DNA of 64,000 bases, taken from positions 558,001 to 622,000 of the forward strand of contig JAWKIR010000002.1 of NCBI GenBank assembly GCA_041394245.1. The letters are read 5' to 3'. Source of the DNA: Acidimicrobiales bacterium. GTDB lineage: Bacteria > Actinomycetota > Acidimicrobiia > Acidimicrobiales > Aldehydirespiratoraceae. This document shows positions 32,519 through 41,543 of this stretch, piece by piece. The notes beneath the pieces were generated by a model. The model did not search any database. It was not told the origin of the DNA and saw nothing but the letters and a program-made list of their open reading frames with translations. The stretch's first letter is position 1. Each line of letters opens with the position of its first letter. Made by a program: the position numbers and the translations under genes.

Positions 32519-33358
32519 TCAGTCGTCGGCCAGAGCGAGTAGCCGGTGGGCCTGGCGCGCGACCGGCTCATCGACCATCTGCCCCTCGAAGTCGATTGCG
32601 GCCACGCCTTCGGCCGATGCTGCCTCGTAGGCGGCGATGAGGCGACGGGCCCGATCCACGTCGTCGGTCGAGGGTGTGAAGACGTCGTTCGCGACACCGA
32701 CCTGGCTGGGATGGATACAGAGCTTGCCGGCGTAACCCATCGCCCGGGCCTGCTCGCACTCGAGCCGGCAGCGTTCGTCGTCGCGGAAATCGGCGACGAC
32801 CTGGTCGAGGGCGGGGATCTCGGCCAGACGGGCCGCAAGGGCGACCTTGCTGCGGGCGAAGCGCACTTCATCGTTCGACGAGGTGCGGACACCGCCCATG
32901 TCGGCGATGAAGTCCTCGGCGCCGAAGTAGGCCGCGCCGACCGACGGATGGGCGAGCGTGAGGCGGGCGTCGGCCACGCCGAGGGCCGTCTCGATGCCGG
33001 CGATGACCGCGAGATCGGAGCGTCCGGCTGCGGCCAGCGCGGCACGGACCTGGTCGAGGCCGGCGATGGTCTCGACCTTCGGCACGACGATTGCGGCCAA
33101 TCCGTCGGGAAGCGCAACGATGTCGTCGACGAACCACGGGGTGGACGGGTCGTTGACCCGCACCGAGACGGCGACGGCGCTCCCCACACTGCGCAGCAGC
33201 CGAGGGAGCTCGGCGCGTGCGGAGTCCTTCGCGTTGACCGGGGTTGCGTCCTCGAGGTCGATGGCGATCAGGTCGGCGCCGGTGGCCGGCATCTTGGCCA
33301 CGAGATCGGGCCGGACGGCGGGAGCGAACAGCAGCGAGCGCAGGCGTGCAGGAAGCAT
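32519..33358 (-). CDS. HpcH/HpaI-type CoA-ester lyase (citrate lyase beta-like)
   Basis: TIM-barrel lyase that splits or hydrolyses malyl-, citramalyl- or related CoA esters with Mg2+. LRSLLFAPAVRPDLVAKMPATGADLIAIDLEDATP at residues 6-40 is the N-terminal signature with the metal-binding DLEDA, then VAVSVRVNDPSTPWFVDD, VPKVET, AVIAGIETALGVADA with the Glu ligand, and GYAGKLCIHPSQV near 210. 279 residues, usual for CitE-like proteins. It follows the acyl-CoA dehydrogenase gene with one base between, so they form an operon. Confidence 0.88.
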   Translation of the reverse strand: MLPARLRSLLFAPAVRPDLVAKMPATGADLIAIDLEDATPVNAKDSARAELPRLLRSVGSAVAVSVRVNDPSTPWFVDDIVALPDGLAAIVVPKVETIAGLDQVRAALAAAGRSDLAVIAGIETALGVADARLTLAHPSVGAAYFGAEDFIADMGGVRTSSNDEVRFARSKVALAARLAEIPALDQVVADFRDDERCRLECEQARAMGYAGKLCIHPSQVGVANDVFTPSTDDVDRARRLIAAYEAASAEGVAAIDFEGQMVDEPVARQAHRLLALADD

Positions 33359-33359
33359 G

Positions 33360-34517
33360 TCAGCCGTTCCCCATGCGCTTGGCGACCTCTTCGAGCATGA
33401 CTTCGGTGGCGCCGCCGCCGATCGGGAGGATGCGGGCGTCGCGGCTCATTCGCTCGACCGTGGTCTCGCGCATGTAGCCCATGCCGCCGTGGAACTGGAC
33501 ACAGTCGTACATCACGGCGTTGATCATCTCGCACGCCCAGGCCTTGAGCCCGGAAGTCTCGCGCACCGGATCGTGACCCTGCTCGGCCAACCAGGCGCAG
33601 TGGTACATCGAGGCTCGTGCGGCATCGACCTGTGCCTGGAGCATCGCCAGGCGCTGACGGATTGCGCCGAGGTCGAAGAGATGGCCGCCGAATGCTGCGC
33701 GTTCCTTCGTGTAGTCGACCGTGATGTCGATGGCCCGCTGTGCGGCACCGACTCCCATGCCCACGAGGACGAGTCGTTCGTTCTGGAAGTTCTTCATCGT
33801 CTCGTAGAAGCCGCGATGGACGGTACCGAGCAGCTGGTCGTCGCCGACCCACACGTCGTCGAGGTGGAGTTCGGCGGTGTCGGAGCATCGCCACCCGGTC
33901 TTGTCGAGCGCTTTGGCGACCGAGAACCCCTCGGTTCCCTTCTCCACGAGGAACATCGAGATGCCGTAGCGATCCTCCGGCTGCGTGCGGGCCGCGACGA
34001 TCGTCATGTCGCCGTGCACGGCATTGGTGATGAAGAGTTTCGACCCGTTGATCCGCCAGCCGTCGCCGTCCTTCTCGGCCCGCGTACGAATGCCGGCGAC
34101 GTCGGAGCCGGCATCGGGTTCGGTGACACCGATCGACAGGATCCGTTCGCCGGCGAGAACACCAGGGAGATAGCGGGCGAGCTGCTCGGGCGAGCCGGAA
34201 TTGATCAGATGGGGCAGCGCCATGTCGGTGTGGACGAGCACCGTGACGTCGAATCCGGCGTAGGTCGATGATCCGAGCGCTTCTGCGAAGGTCAGCGAAG
34301 CCAGCGGACCGAGACCGAGACCACCGAGCTCCTCGGGCACCCGTAGGCCGAACATGCCGAGCCCGCCCATCTTCTTCAGCACCTCACGGGGCACGTGGCC
34401 GGCCGCTTCCCATGCGTCACCGTGGGGAACGACCTCGCGGGCCACGAAGTCCAGCGTCTGCTGGTGGATGGCGGCGAGATCGTCGTCGAGCTGGGCGACG
34501 TTGGGAACTGAACGCAT
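33360..34517 (-). CDS. Acyl-CoA dehydrogenase
   Basis: FAD enzyme introducing an alpha-beta double bond in an acyl-CoA. The middle domain has ILSIGVTEPDAGSDVAGIRTRAEKDGDGWRINGSKLFITNA near residues 125-165, and the C-terminal helical domain ends QFHGGMGYMRETTVERMSRDARILPIGGGATEVMLEEVAKR, the usual FAD/tetramer region. About 385 residues, normal. The catalytic glutamate is not obvious in the classic place. ATG 34517 was chosen over ATG 34520 because TACGCT (34524-34529) is 6 bases before it. It shares an operon with the CoA-ester lyase. Confidence 0.92.
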   Translation of the reverse strand: MRSVPNVAQLDDDLAAIHQQTLDFVAREVVPHGDAWEAAGHVPREVLKKMGGLGMFGLRVPEELGGLGLGPLASLTFAEALGSSTYAGFDVTVLVHTDMALPHLINSGSPEQLARYLPGVLAGERILSIGVTEPDAGSDVAGIRTRAEKDGDGWRINGSKLFITNAVHGDMTIVAARTQPEDRYGISMFLVEKGTEGFSVAKALDKTGWRCSDTAELHLDDVWVGDDQLLGTVHRGFYETMKNFQNERLVLVGMGVGAAQRAIDITVDYTKERAAFGGHLFDLGAIRQRLAMLQAQVDAARASMYHCAWLAEQGHDPVRETSGLKAWACEMINAVMYDCVQFHGGMGYMRETTVERMSRDARILPIGGGATEVMLEEVAKRMGNG

Positions 34518-34538
34518 CATGTCAGCGTAGGCGCCGGG

Positions 34539-37500
34539 TCACGTTGACGCGAGGTCTGCCAGCGCCGCCCGGAATCGCTCGACGTTGGCGAGCTTGACGC
34601 CTTCGTACCCCCGGACGAGCTCCGCGGCCTCGGCGATCGCGATCGCACGGTCGATCGCGTCCGCCGCCGGTGCCGCTCCGAGGGCGGTGTGGATGGCTGA
34701 CAGATACTCCGATGGCAGCGCCCGCTCGACCCTGCGGACCTCGGCCCGCCCGAATGGGTCGAGCACCGTACCCCTGAGCCGCTTGCCCTTCACCAGGAGG
34801 CCGATGGCCGGCCGCCATCGAGTGCTCACCGAGAGCTTCGACGATCGGCCGAGAGCGCGCAGTGTCGGCGGATGGAGGCGCCACGCGACCCTGTCGCCAC
34901 GTCGGGCGACGGCGGCGACCTCGCGTTGCCCGTCGGCGTCGAGCATGAGCCGGGCAACCTCGTATTCGTCCTTGTACGCCATCAGCTTGAACAGTCCTGC
35001 AGCCGTGGCGGCCACGAGGGCGCTCGACCCGGTCGACCGTCGGAGCATCTCGAGCTCGTCGAGGTACCTGCTCGCCAGACGGGTGTTCTGGAAGGCGATC
35101 AACTCGCCGGTGAACCGCCTGATCTCGCTGCACATCGCCTCGTCGCCGTCCGCGATCTCCCGGGCGCGGTCGTCGAGTCCGGCCGGCAGCGGGTTCGCCG
35201 CAGTTGCGCCCACACGGGACCCACGAGCGGCGTCGACCTTCGTTGGGTCGGCGACCTGCCAGCGGCCCCAGCGGAAGGCCTCGCGATTGACCTCGACGGC
35301 CACGGCATTGAGCTCGATCGCCCGCTCGATCGATTCGGGCCGGACCGGGAGCAGGCCGGCCTGGACGGCCATCCCGATCACGAAAACGTTCGCGCCGACG
35401 GTGTCGCCGATGAGATCGGCGCAGATCTCGGAGGCGTCGGCCCAGTGCCGCTGGCCCTCTCGCGTGCCTTCGGCGATGCGGTGGAGGAGGAGATCCTTGG
35501 TCGGCATCTCGGTCTCGGGATGTGCGGTCTTGGCGCCCGGCGGGGTGAGCTCGAGGGAGCCGACGACGGAGGTCCGGTCCGGATCGGCGGCCTCGAGGCC
35601 GGTCCAGGACGATGCGACGAGCAGGTCGAAGGCCAGGAGCAGGTCGGCCTGCCCGGCCCCCACCCGGCTGCTCCCGGGCTGGCGGCCGTGAGTGATGCGA
35701 ACGTCGGACACCACCGGACCGGCCTTTTGCGACAGACCGATCTGGTCGAGCCCGTGCACCTCGGCGCCGTCGAACATCGCCGCCGTGCCGAGCAGCTGCG
35801 ACGCGGTGACGACGCCGGTTCCACCGATGCCGGTGATGTGGACGCTGACGTCGTCTGCGTCGTGGGGAACCGGGGCGGGCAGGTCGGCCGGCGCCGCAGC
35901 GACGTTGGTGCGCGCATCCTCCGGACGCGCCCGCCGCCACCAGCGCGACGGGGGGCGGGTGATGGACACGAACGCAGGACAGTCGCCCTCGAGGCACGAC
36001 AGGTCCAGATTGCAGCTGTGCTGCTCGATGGTGGTCTTGCGTCCGAAGTCGGTCTCGATCGGCTGCACGGAGAGACAGTTCGACACGCGGGCGCAGTCGC
36101 CGCACCCCTCGCACACCCGATGGTTGATCACCACGCGGGTCGGTGGGGTCTCGACCAGTCCACGCTTCCGATCGCGCCGCGCTTCGGCCGCGCAACGCTG
36201 GTCGTGGATCAGCACGGTCACGCCGGGGATCGCAGCCAGGGTTCTCTGGGCCTCGGCCAGCCGATCGCGATCCCACACGTCGACCTCGGGGGGAAGGCGC
36301 AGCGCCCGCGCTCGACCCGGGTCCTCGCTGGTGACGATCACCCGGCGCACCCCCTGCGCCAGCAGTTGGGCGCACACCCTGTCGAGCCCGATGCCGCCGG
36401 TGGGGTCCTGCCCTCCCGTCATGGCGACCGCCCCGTTCCACAGCAGCTTGTAGGTGATGTTCGCCTCGGCCGCGATCGCGGCGGTGACGGCGAGCTGCCC
36501 GGAGTGGAAGAAGGTGCCGTCGCCCAGGTTCTGCACCATGTGCGGCGTCTCGACGAATGGCGCCATGCCGATCCACTGGGTGCCTTCGTTGCCCATGCAG
36601 GTGAGGCCGGCGATGTCGCCGTAGCGGGGCTCGTCGCCCAGAAGGATCATCGTGTGGCAACCGATGCCGGCGCCGACGAGCGTCCCCTCTTCGACGACCG
36701 TGCTGCGGTTGTGGGGACAACCGGAGCAGAAGTACGGCGTGCGGGCCACGCTCAGCGGTATCCGCTCGCGTTCGCGGGTCTCGGGTCGGAGCCGCTCGCC
36801 GACACGTTCCGCGAGCGTCGTGCGCAGCACGGCGATGAGTTCGTCGGCGTGGAGCGCGCCGGCGGCCGGGACGAGCGGCTCCTCGAACTCGTCGGTACGG
36901 CCAACGACCGTCGGATGATGGCTGGCGTTGTAGAGGGCGTCCTTCACCAGCGACTCGACGTTGGGGGTCTTCTCCTCGACCACGAGGATCCGTTCGACAC
37001 CGCGAGCGAAGGATCGGATCGTCGACGCGTTGAACGGCAACGGCATCCCGAGCTTCAGGAGCCGGATGCCGGCTGCGGCGATCTCGCGGTCGGACTCGAG
37101 CCCGACGCGACGCAGGGCCTCGCGGAGCTCGCGATAGGTGATGCCCGACGCGATGATGCCGATCCACGCGTCAGGCGGATCGATCGTCACATGGTTGAGT
37201 CGATTGGCGGCTGCGTATTCGAGGGCCAACGGTGCCCGAACCTCGACGATCTCGCGCTCGATGTCGAGCGAGCGGGGGGTGAGCAGAAGACCGTTCGGGC
37301 GATGGTCGTAGGGCGCGCCATCGACGGTCGGGATCACCGGGGAGACCCGTTCGGAATCGAGCGCAACCGTTCCCGATCCGTCGGCCACGTCGGCAACGAT
37401 CTTCAGGCTGACCCACAGTCCGCTGGCCCGGCTCAACGCGATCGCATGGCGGCCGAGGTCGAGGGCTTCGCCCGGATCACCGGGATAGAGCACCGGGATG

Positions 37501-38003
37501 TGCATCGACGCGAGGACACCGGCGGATGTGGAGGGAATGGTGGAGGACTTCGCCGCGGGGTCGTCGCCGACGATCGCGACCGCGCCCCCGTGCGGGTCCG
37601 CGCCTGCGAACACCGCGTGACGCAACGCGTCGGCGGCGCGGTCGACGCCGGGCGCCTTTCCGTACCAGAGGCCGACGACACCGTCGTAGCGGGCATCGGG
37701 ACGGGCTGCGGCGAGCTGGCTGCCCATGACGGCAGTTGCTGCGTACTCCTCGTTGACGGAGGGACGAAGCGTGATCGGGAGGTCGGGTGCCTCGCGAACG
37801 GCTCGCTCGAAGGCCCCGTCGAGTCCGCCGAGCGGCGACCCGGGATAGCCGGCTGCGAAGGCAGCGGTGCGCAAGCCGGCCCGACGATCGATTCGGAGCT
37901 GTTCGATCGGGAGCCGTGCCAGCGCCTGGATCCCCGTCATGAAGACGGTTCCGTCGTCCTTGGCGTAGCGATCACTCAGGCGGTAGGTGTCGGCGTCTGT
38001 CAT
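34539..38003 (-). CDS. Indolepyruvate ferredoxin oxidoreductase family protein (fused subunits)
   Basis: Large thiamine-diphosphate/iron-sulfur enzyme that oxidatively decarboxylates aryl- or branched 2-oxo acids to acyl-CoA. An alpha-type domain comes first (AGYPGSPLGGLDGAF near 50). CSGCPHNRST near residue 425 opens the TPP-binding domain (GAGIGCHTM, GDGTFFHSGQLAV). A cysteine cluster CEGCGDC...CLSV...CNLDLSCLEGDC lies near 632-665, and the gamma-type domain begins ITGIGGTGVVTASQLLG near 720. The 1154-residue length matches fused actinobacterial and proteobacterial enzymes. Start ATG has GGAGAGG upstream. Its place among CoA enzymes suggests amino acid or aromatic acid catabolism. Confidence 0.92.
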   Translation of the reverse strand: MTDADTYRLSDRYAKDDGTVFMTGIQALARLPIEQLRIDRRAGLRTAAFAAGYPGSPLGGLDGAFERAVREAPDLPITLRPSVNEEYAATAVMGSQLAAARPDARYDGVVGLWYGKAPGVDRAADALRHAVFAGADPHGGAVAIVGDDPAAKSSTIPSTSAGVLASMHIPVLYPGDPGEALDLGRHAIALSRASGLWVSLKIVADVADGSGTVALDSERVSPVIPTVDGAPYDHRPNGLLLTPRSLDIEREIVEVRAPLALEYAAANRLNHVTIDPPDAWIGIIASGITYRELREALRRVGLESDREIAAAGIRLLKLGMPLPFNASTIRSFARGVERILVVEEKTPNVESLVKDALYNASHHPTVVGRTDEFEEPLVPAAGALHADELIAVLRTTLAERVGERLRPETRERERIPLSVARTPYFCSGCPHNRSTVVEEGTLVGAGIGCHTMILLGDEPRYGDIAGLTCMGNEGTQWIGMAPFVETPHMVQNLGDGTFFHSGQLAVTAAIAAEANITYKLLWNGAVAMTGGQDPTGGIGLDRVCAQLLAQGVRRVIVTSEDPGRARALRLPPEVDVWDRDRLAEAQRTLAAIPGVTVLIHDQRCAAEARRDRKRGLVETPPTRVVINHRVCEGCGDCARVSNCLSVQPIETDFGRKTTIEQHSCNLDLSCLEGDCPAFVSITRPPSRWWRRARPEDARTNVAAAPADLPAPVPHDADDVSVHITGIGGTGVVTASQLLGTAAMFDGAEVHGLDQIGLSQKAGPVVSDVRITHGRQPGSSRVGAGQADLLLAFDLLVASSWTGLEAADPDRTSVVGSLELTPPGAKTAHPETEMPTKDLLLHRIAEGTREGQRHWADASEICADLIGDTVGANVFVIGMAVQAGLLPVRPESIERAIELNAVAVEVNREAFRWGRWQVADPTKVDAARGSRVGATAANPLPAGLDDRAREIADGDEAMCSEIRRFTGELIAFQNTRLASRYLDELEMLRRSTGSSALVAATAAGLFKLMAYKDEYEVARLMLDADGQREVAAVARRGDRVAWRLHPPTLRALGRSSKLSVSTRWRPAIGLLVKGKRLRGTVLDPFGRAEVRRVERALPSEYLSAIHTALGAAPAADAIDRAIAIAEAAELVRGYEGVKLANVERFRAALADLAST

Positions 38004-38066
38004 TCTCGGCCTCTCCGCGTCGCGGGTTTTCAGCGCAACGCGAGTATCGCACTACCTTCGGGGGTC

Positions 38067-38531
38067 ATGGCTTCGAACCCCGACACCCTCGCCGACATCG
38101 AGGCGATCCGGCAGTTGAAGGCCCGCTACTTCCGGTTGATGGACCAGAAGCGTTGGGACGACTGGCGCGACGTCTTCGTCGAGGAGGTCGAGATCCGTAC
38201 ACCCGACGACACCGGAGATCCGAATCCTGTCGTCGGTCGCGACGGATTCATCGACGGTCTTCGCGTCATGCTCGAGCCCGTCATCACGATCCACCACGGG
38301 CACATGTCCGAGATCGATGTCGACGGCGACTCGGCCAGCGGCGTCTGGTCGATGGAGGACCACCTGTTCTGGCCCCCCGAGTCGGGGCTGGGTCACATGT
38401 GGGGGACCGGATGGTACGAGGAGACGTATCGCCGTGGCGACGACGGCTCGTGGCGTATCGCCACCATGTATCTGCGTCGGATCCGAGTGGAATCCGACGG
38501 AAAGCAACTGTTCCCGAGGAGGAGCGAATGA
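38067..38531 (+). CDS. SnoaL-like/NTF2-fold protein
   Basis: 154 residues of the NTF2-like fold, which covers ketosteroid isomerases, polyketide cyclases and dehydratases. It begins ADIEAIRQLKARYFRLMDQKRWDDWRDVFVEEVEI, the classic first helices of SnoaL_4 proteins, then HHGHMSEIDVDGDSASGVWSMEDHLFW and GWYEETYRRGDDGSWRIATMYLRRIRVE. A TACCTT box is 8 bases before ATG 38067. The gene overlaps the VOC gene by ATGA. The reaction is unknown; steroid, terpenoid or polyketide-type substrates are typical of the fold. Confidence 0.8.
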   Translation: MASNPDTLADIEAIRQLKARYFRLMDQKRWDDWRDVFVEEVEIRTPDDTGDPNPVVGRDGFIDGLRVMLEPVITIHHGHMSEIDVDGDSASGVWSMEDHLFWPPESGLGHMWGTGWYEETYRRGDDGSWRIATMYLRRIRVESDGKQLFPRRSE

Positions 38532-38995
38532 GCGAGAACGTGACCCGTCAACGAGGCGTCAACCGGGTGGTGATGGCGGTACGCGACCTCGAGGCCGGAC
38601 GGGAGTTCTACGAAAAGCTCCTCGGTTGCACATTCCACCCGGGCAACGACGAGGAGGCGGCGGCGTTCGGGGTCCGCATGAGCTTCAGCTGGGATGCCGG
38701 GATCGAGCTGATCTCGCCGATCGCAGGGCAGGGGAGCTTCGTCGAGTCGATCCTCGACGAGCGGGGCGAGGGTCTGATCGGTGTCGTGTGGGCGGTGGCC
38801 GACGCCGACGCGTCGAAGGAGGCCGGCGCCGAACTCGGTGTCTCCACCTTCCACACGCTCGACTACTCGCAGGAACAGATCGACAGCGATCTCCAGGGTC
38901 GGTTCCGTCGGTACTACGAGCACTTCATGGCCGGGCCGAAGACCCCGCTCGGGACCGCGTCGGTCCTGGTCGGCGAGTTCGATCTTCCGGAGTAG
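38528..38995 (+). CDS. VOC-family (glyoxalase/dioxygenase-like) protein
   Basis: 155 residues with the vicinal oxygen chelate fold: GVNRVVMAVRDLEAGREFYEKLLGCTFHPGNDEEAAAFGVRMSFSWDAGIELISPIAGQGSFVESILDERGEGLIGVVWAV. Metal ligand positions are partly visible (Glu in GIELISP) but the first histidine of the pattern is replaced by asparagine/valine, so metal binding is uncertain. Family members include lyases, epimerases and extradiol dioxygenases. It lies between the SnoaL-like gene (ATGA overlap) and a sulfotransferase gene (3 bases downstream). Confidence 0.78.
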   Translation: MSENVTRQRGVNRVVMAVRDLEAGREFYEKLLGCTFHPGNDEEAAAFGVRMSFSWDAGIELISPIAGQGSFVESILDERGEGLIGVVWAVADADASKEAGAELGVSTFHTLDYSQEQIDSDLQGRFRRYYEHFMAGPKTPLGTASVLVGEFDLPE

Positions 38996-38998
38996 ACG

Positions 38999-40294
38999 AT
39001 GAACCGACCCGTACCGGAACGCATCGAGGACCTCGTCGCGCCGGTATTCCCGGCGGAGATCGCCGCGGCCTTCGACATGGTCGCCCCGATGGCCGAGGCC
39101 CTCGACTGGTCGCCCGATGCAATCCTCGGCCAGGCCTGCGCCGAGACCGGTCTCGACGACTTCGGCGACGACCTCCACGAGGCCCCGCTGTCGGTGCTGG
39201 CACCGGCGATGATCGGTGAGGGTGAACTCTCGACCCTCGGACAGTTGTCGAACCACGCCACGCTCGTCGAATGCGCCAAGCAGAAGCTGCTCGTTGCCGA
39301 CCTGCTTCGCCGCCACCCCGAGATCCTCGACATCGAGATCGTCCGGCCTGTCGTCATCGCCGGCCAGGGCCGTACGGGCACGACGCACCTGCACAACCTG
39401 ATGTCGAGCGATCGCTCGTTCCGGACGATGCCGTATTGGGAAAGTCTCGAACCGGTGCCGCCACTCGCCGAGCAGGGCGTGCAGCACGGCACCGACTTCA
39501 CCGCGGATCCGCGCTACCAGCGCTGCGTCGAGCGCCTGGCCGGGCTGAACGGCGCGTTGCCGTACTTCAAGCGGATGCACGACATGTATCCCGAGCACGT
39601 CCACGAGGAGATCGCGTTGCTGACGATCCCGTACGGCGGCATGTCACCCGAGACGATGGCCGTGATGCCGACCTGGAGAGACTGGTACCTGGCCAGCGAC
39701 CAGACCCCGTTCTACGAATACATGAAGACGATGCTGAAGGTGATGACCTTCCTGGGTCGCGGCACCGAACGCGAGGCGGATCGCTGGCTCCTCAAGTCGC
39801 CGCAGCACGTCGAACGCCTCAACGAGCTGATCACGGTGTTCCCCGACGCCACCGTCGTCTGCACACACCGCGATCCGGTGGCGGTCGCCAAGTCGATGGC
39901 GACGATGCTCACCTACACGTCACGCATGAGTCGTGATCCCGAGAAGCTGGCCGACGTCGGCCGCTACTGGATCGACCGGATGGGGCTCATGCTGCACGCC
40001 ATGGCCGACCAACGGGACCTCCTGCCCGCCGATCAGTCGATCGACGTGAAGTTCCACGAGTTCATGGCCGACGACATCGGGATGGTCCGCCGCATCTACG
40101 AACTCGCCGAACACCCCTGGGACGCAACGACGGAAGCGGGGATGCACGCCTACATGGCGGATCACCCTCGCGGCGTCCATGGGAGCGTGACGTACCACAT
40201 CGAGGAGGACTTCGGCGTCGACCCGGCCTCGCTCGCCGACGAGTTGCGCTTCTATGTGGATCGCTTCGACGTCGCAGTCGAGGGGCCGAAGTGA
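38999..40294 (+). CDS. Sulfotransferase family protein
   Basis: PAPS-dependent sulfotransferase-like protein (Sulfotransfer_3 type). PVVIAGQGRTGTTHLHNLMSSD near residues 117-138 is the 5'-phosphosulfate loop, and VVCTHRDPVAVAKSMATMLTYTSRM near 288-312 the 3'-phosphate site. LLKSPQHVERLNELITVFPDA sits between them. Length 431. This subgroup is very common in actinobacteria and often occurs in lipid or steroid catabolic clusters, where the real activity is rarely proven. It overlaps the next small gene by a GTGA. Confidence 0.88.
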   Translation: MNRPVPERIEDLVAPVFPAEIAAAFDMVAPMAEALDWSPDAILGQACAETGLDDFGDDLHEAPLSVLAPAMIGEGELSTLGQLSNHATLVECAKQKLLVADLLRRHPEILDIEIVRPVVIAGQGRTGTTHLHNLMSSDRSFRTMPYWESLEPVPPLAEQGVQHGTDFTADPRYQRCVERLAGLNGALPYFKRMHDMYPEHVHEEIALLTIPYGGMSPETMAVMPTWRDWYLASDQTPFYEYMKTMLKVMTFLGRGTEREADRWLLKSPQHVERLNELITVFPDATVVCTHRDPVAVAKSMATMLTYTSRMSRDPEKLADVGRYWIDRMGLMLHAMADQRDLLPADQSIDVKFHEFMADDIGMVRRIYELAEHPWDATTEAGMHAYMADHPRGVHGSVTYHIEEDFGVDPASLADELRFYVDRFDVAVEGPK

Positions 40295-40680
40295 GCAGCA
40301 CCGAAGCCTCCAAGGCCGCGCTGGCCCGCTGGTACGACGACATGTGGTTCCAGAAGAACTTCGATCTGGTGCCGGAGTGTGTCGGGCCGATCTACACGCG
40401 TCACGAAGCCGGTGGCACGCGGACCATCACCGCCGAGGAGTACCGCGACTTCCTCAACGTGGCGATGGTCGACGCCGAGATCGCCGACGGGCGCTACCGC
40501 CTGATCGCCGAAGACGACCATGTGGTGGCGATCGGATCGTGGACGTTCAACGGCCAGCAGTGGGACTGGGTCCAGGCGTTCCGGGTCGAGAACGACAAGC
40601 TCGTCGAGACGTGGCTCAGCGGCATCGGTTTCGACACCCTGTGGAGCCCCGAGGCCATCCGCCCCCCACGGGCCGATTGA
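40291..40680 (+). CDS. SnoaL-like NTF2-fold protein
   Basis: 129 residues: ALARWYDDMWFQKNFDLVPECVGPIYTRHEAGGTRTITAEEYRDFLNVAM, then VVAIGSWTFNGQQWDWVQAFRVENDKLVETWLSGIG, the NTF2-like cone. It is the second such protein in this cluster and only weakly like the first. GTG start overlaps the sulfotransferase stop. The stop codon is immediately followed by a long palindromic repeat. Reaction unknown. Confidence 0.72.
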   Translation: MSSTEASKAALARWYDDMWFQKNFDLVPECVGPIYTRHEAGGTRTITAEEYRDFLNVAMVDAEIADGRYRLIAEDDHVVAIGSWTFNGQQWDWVQAFRVENDKLVETWLSGIGFDTLWSPEAIRPPRAD

Positions 40681-40750
40681 CCCCAACCCCGTCAAATCAA
40701 GGCGAGTTCGCCCGGGTTTCTCGGGTCGAATCACCTTAATTTGGTTGGGG
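40681..40750. repeat. Long palindromic intergenic repeat, copy A
   Basis: Outer arms CCCCAACC (40681-40688) and GGTTGGGG (40743-40750) are perfect complements. Inside, AAATCAAGGCGAGTTCG pairs with the strand that reads AAATTAAGGTGATTCG in reverse complement, and the tip is CCCG, seven bases, CGGG. It fills the space between two convergent genes, so it may end transcription from both sides. Copy B at 43644 has the same internal pattern. Confidence 0.65.
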
Positions 40751-40777
40751 GTGGGCTCCGGTGGCCGGGGTGGACGG

Positions 40778-41533
40778 TCAGGCGTCTCGCTGGTCGATCA
40801 GGGACTGGAGCGGGGCGAGGTCGAAGGGCGACGACATCATCACGATGACGTGATCCGCGCCGGCGTCGACGTAGCGGCCGATGTCGTGCACGTCGTCGCC
40901 CTGGACGGCGACCGTGCGTTCGATCTCGGACGGGTCGCGCCCGACCTTGGCACACCAATCGTCGAGCACACCGTTGAGCCGCTCCAGGTTCTCGGGCGGC
41001 CCGAAGGTGTTCCAGGCCTGGGCGTGCTCGGCGACGAGTCGCAGAGTGACCTTCTCGCCGGATCCGCCGATCAGGATCGGCAGCGACCCGACGGGCGGCG
41101 GATTGAGCTTGCCGAGCCGGTCCTTCATGCGACCGAGATCCGTCTCGAGCTGGCGCAGGCGCGAGCCCACCGTGCCGAACTCATAGCCGTATTCCGTGTA
41201 GTCGCGTTCGAACCATCCGGCGCCGACGGCCAGGTACATCCGTCCCTCGCTCACATGGTCGAGCGTGCGGGCCATGTCGGCCAGGAGTTCGGGATTGCGG
41301 TAGCTGTTGCCCGTGACGAGCGTGCCGAGCATCGCGTTGGAGGTGTCGGCGGCCATCGTGGACAGCAGCGTCCACGCCTCGAAGTGTGTGGCGTCGGGGT
41401 CGCCGAAGAGCGGGTAGAAGTGGTCCCAGATCCAGATGGAGTCGGCGCCCATCCGGTCGGCTGCCTGCCACGCCGTGCGCATCTCGGCGACCGACGTGCC
41501 CTGGGGTTGGATCTGGATTCCGACCTTGACCAT
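40778..41533 (-). CDS. LLM-class F420-dependent oxidoreductase
   Basis: Luciferase-like TIM barrel: VGIQIQPQGTSVAEMRTAWQAADRMGADSIWIWDHFYPLFGD, then LGTLVTGNSYRNPELLADMARTLDHVSEGRMYLAVGAGWFERDYTEYGYEF, and ILIGGSGEKVTLRLVAEHAQAWNTFG. This SIWIWDHF type is typical of F420-using actinobacterial enzymes. 251 residues. It follows another LLM gene by 10 bases in the same direction, suggesting an operon controlled from about 42.78 kb. Confidence 0.88.
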   Translation of the reverse strand: MVKVGIQIQPQGTSVAEMRTAWQAADRMGADSIWIWDHFYPLFGDPDATHFEAWTLLSTMAADTSNAMLGTLVTGNSYRNPELLADMARTLDHVSEGRMYLAVGAGWFERDYTEYGYEFGTVGSRLRQLETDLGRMKDRLGKLNPPPVGSLPILIGGSGEKVTLRLVAEHAQAWNTFGPPENLERLNGVLDDWCAKVGRDPSEIERTVAVQGDDVHDIGRYVDAGADHVIVMMSSPFDLAPLQSLIDQRDA

Positions 41534-41543
41534 CAGACGCCCC

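Noticed and set aside
34872..38531. A 1219-codon plus-strand frame opposite the indolepyruvate oxidoreductase
   Set aside because: Antisense shadow of a well-identified gene; only its last part (from 38067) is a real gene.
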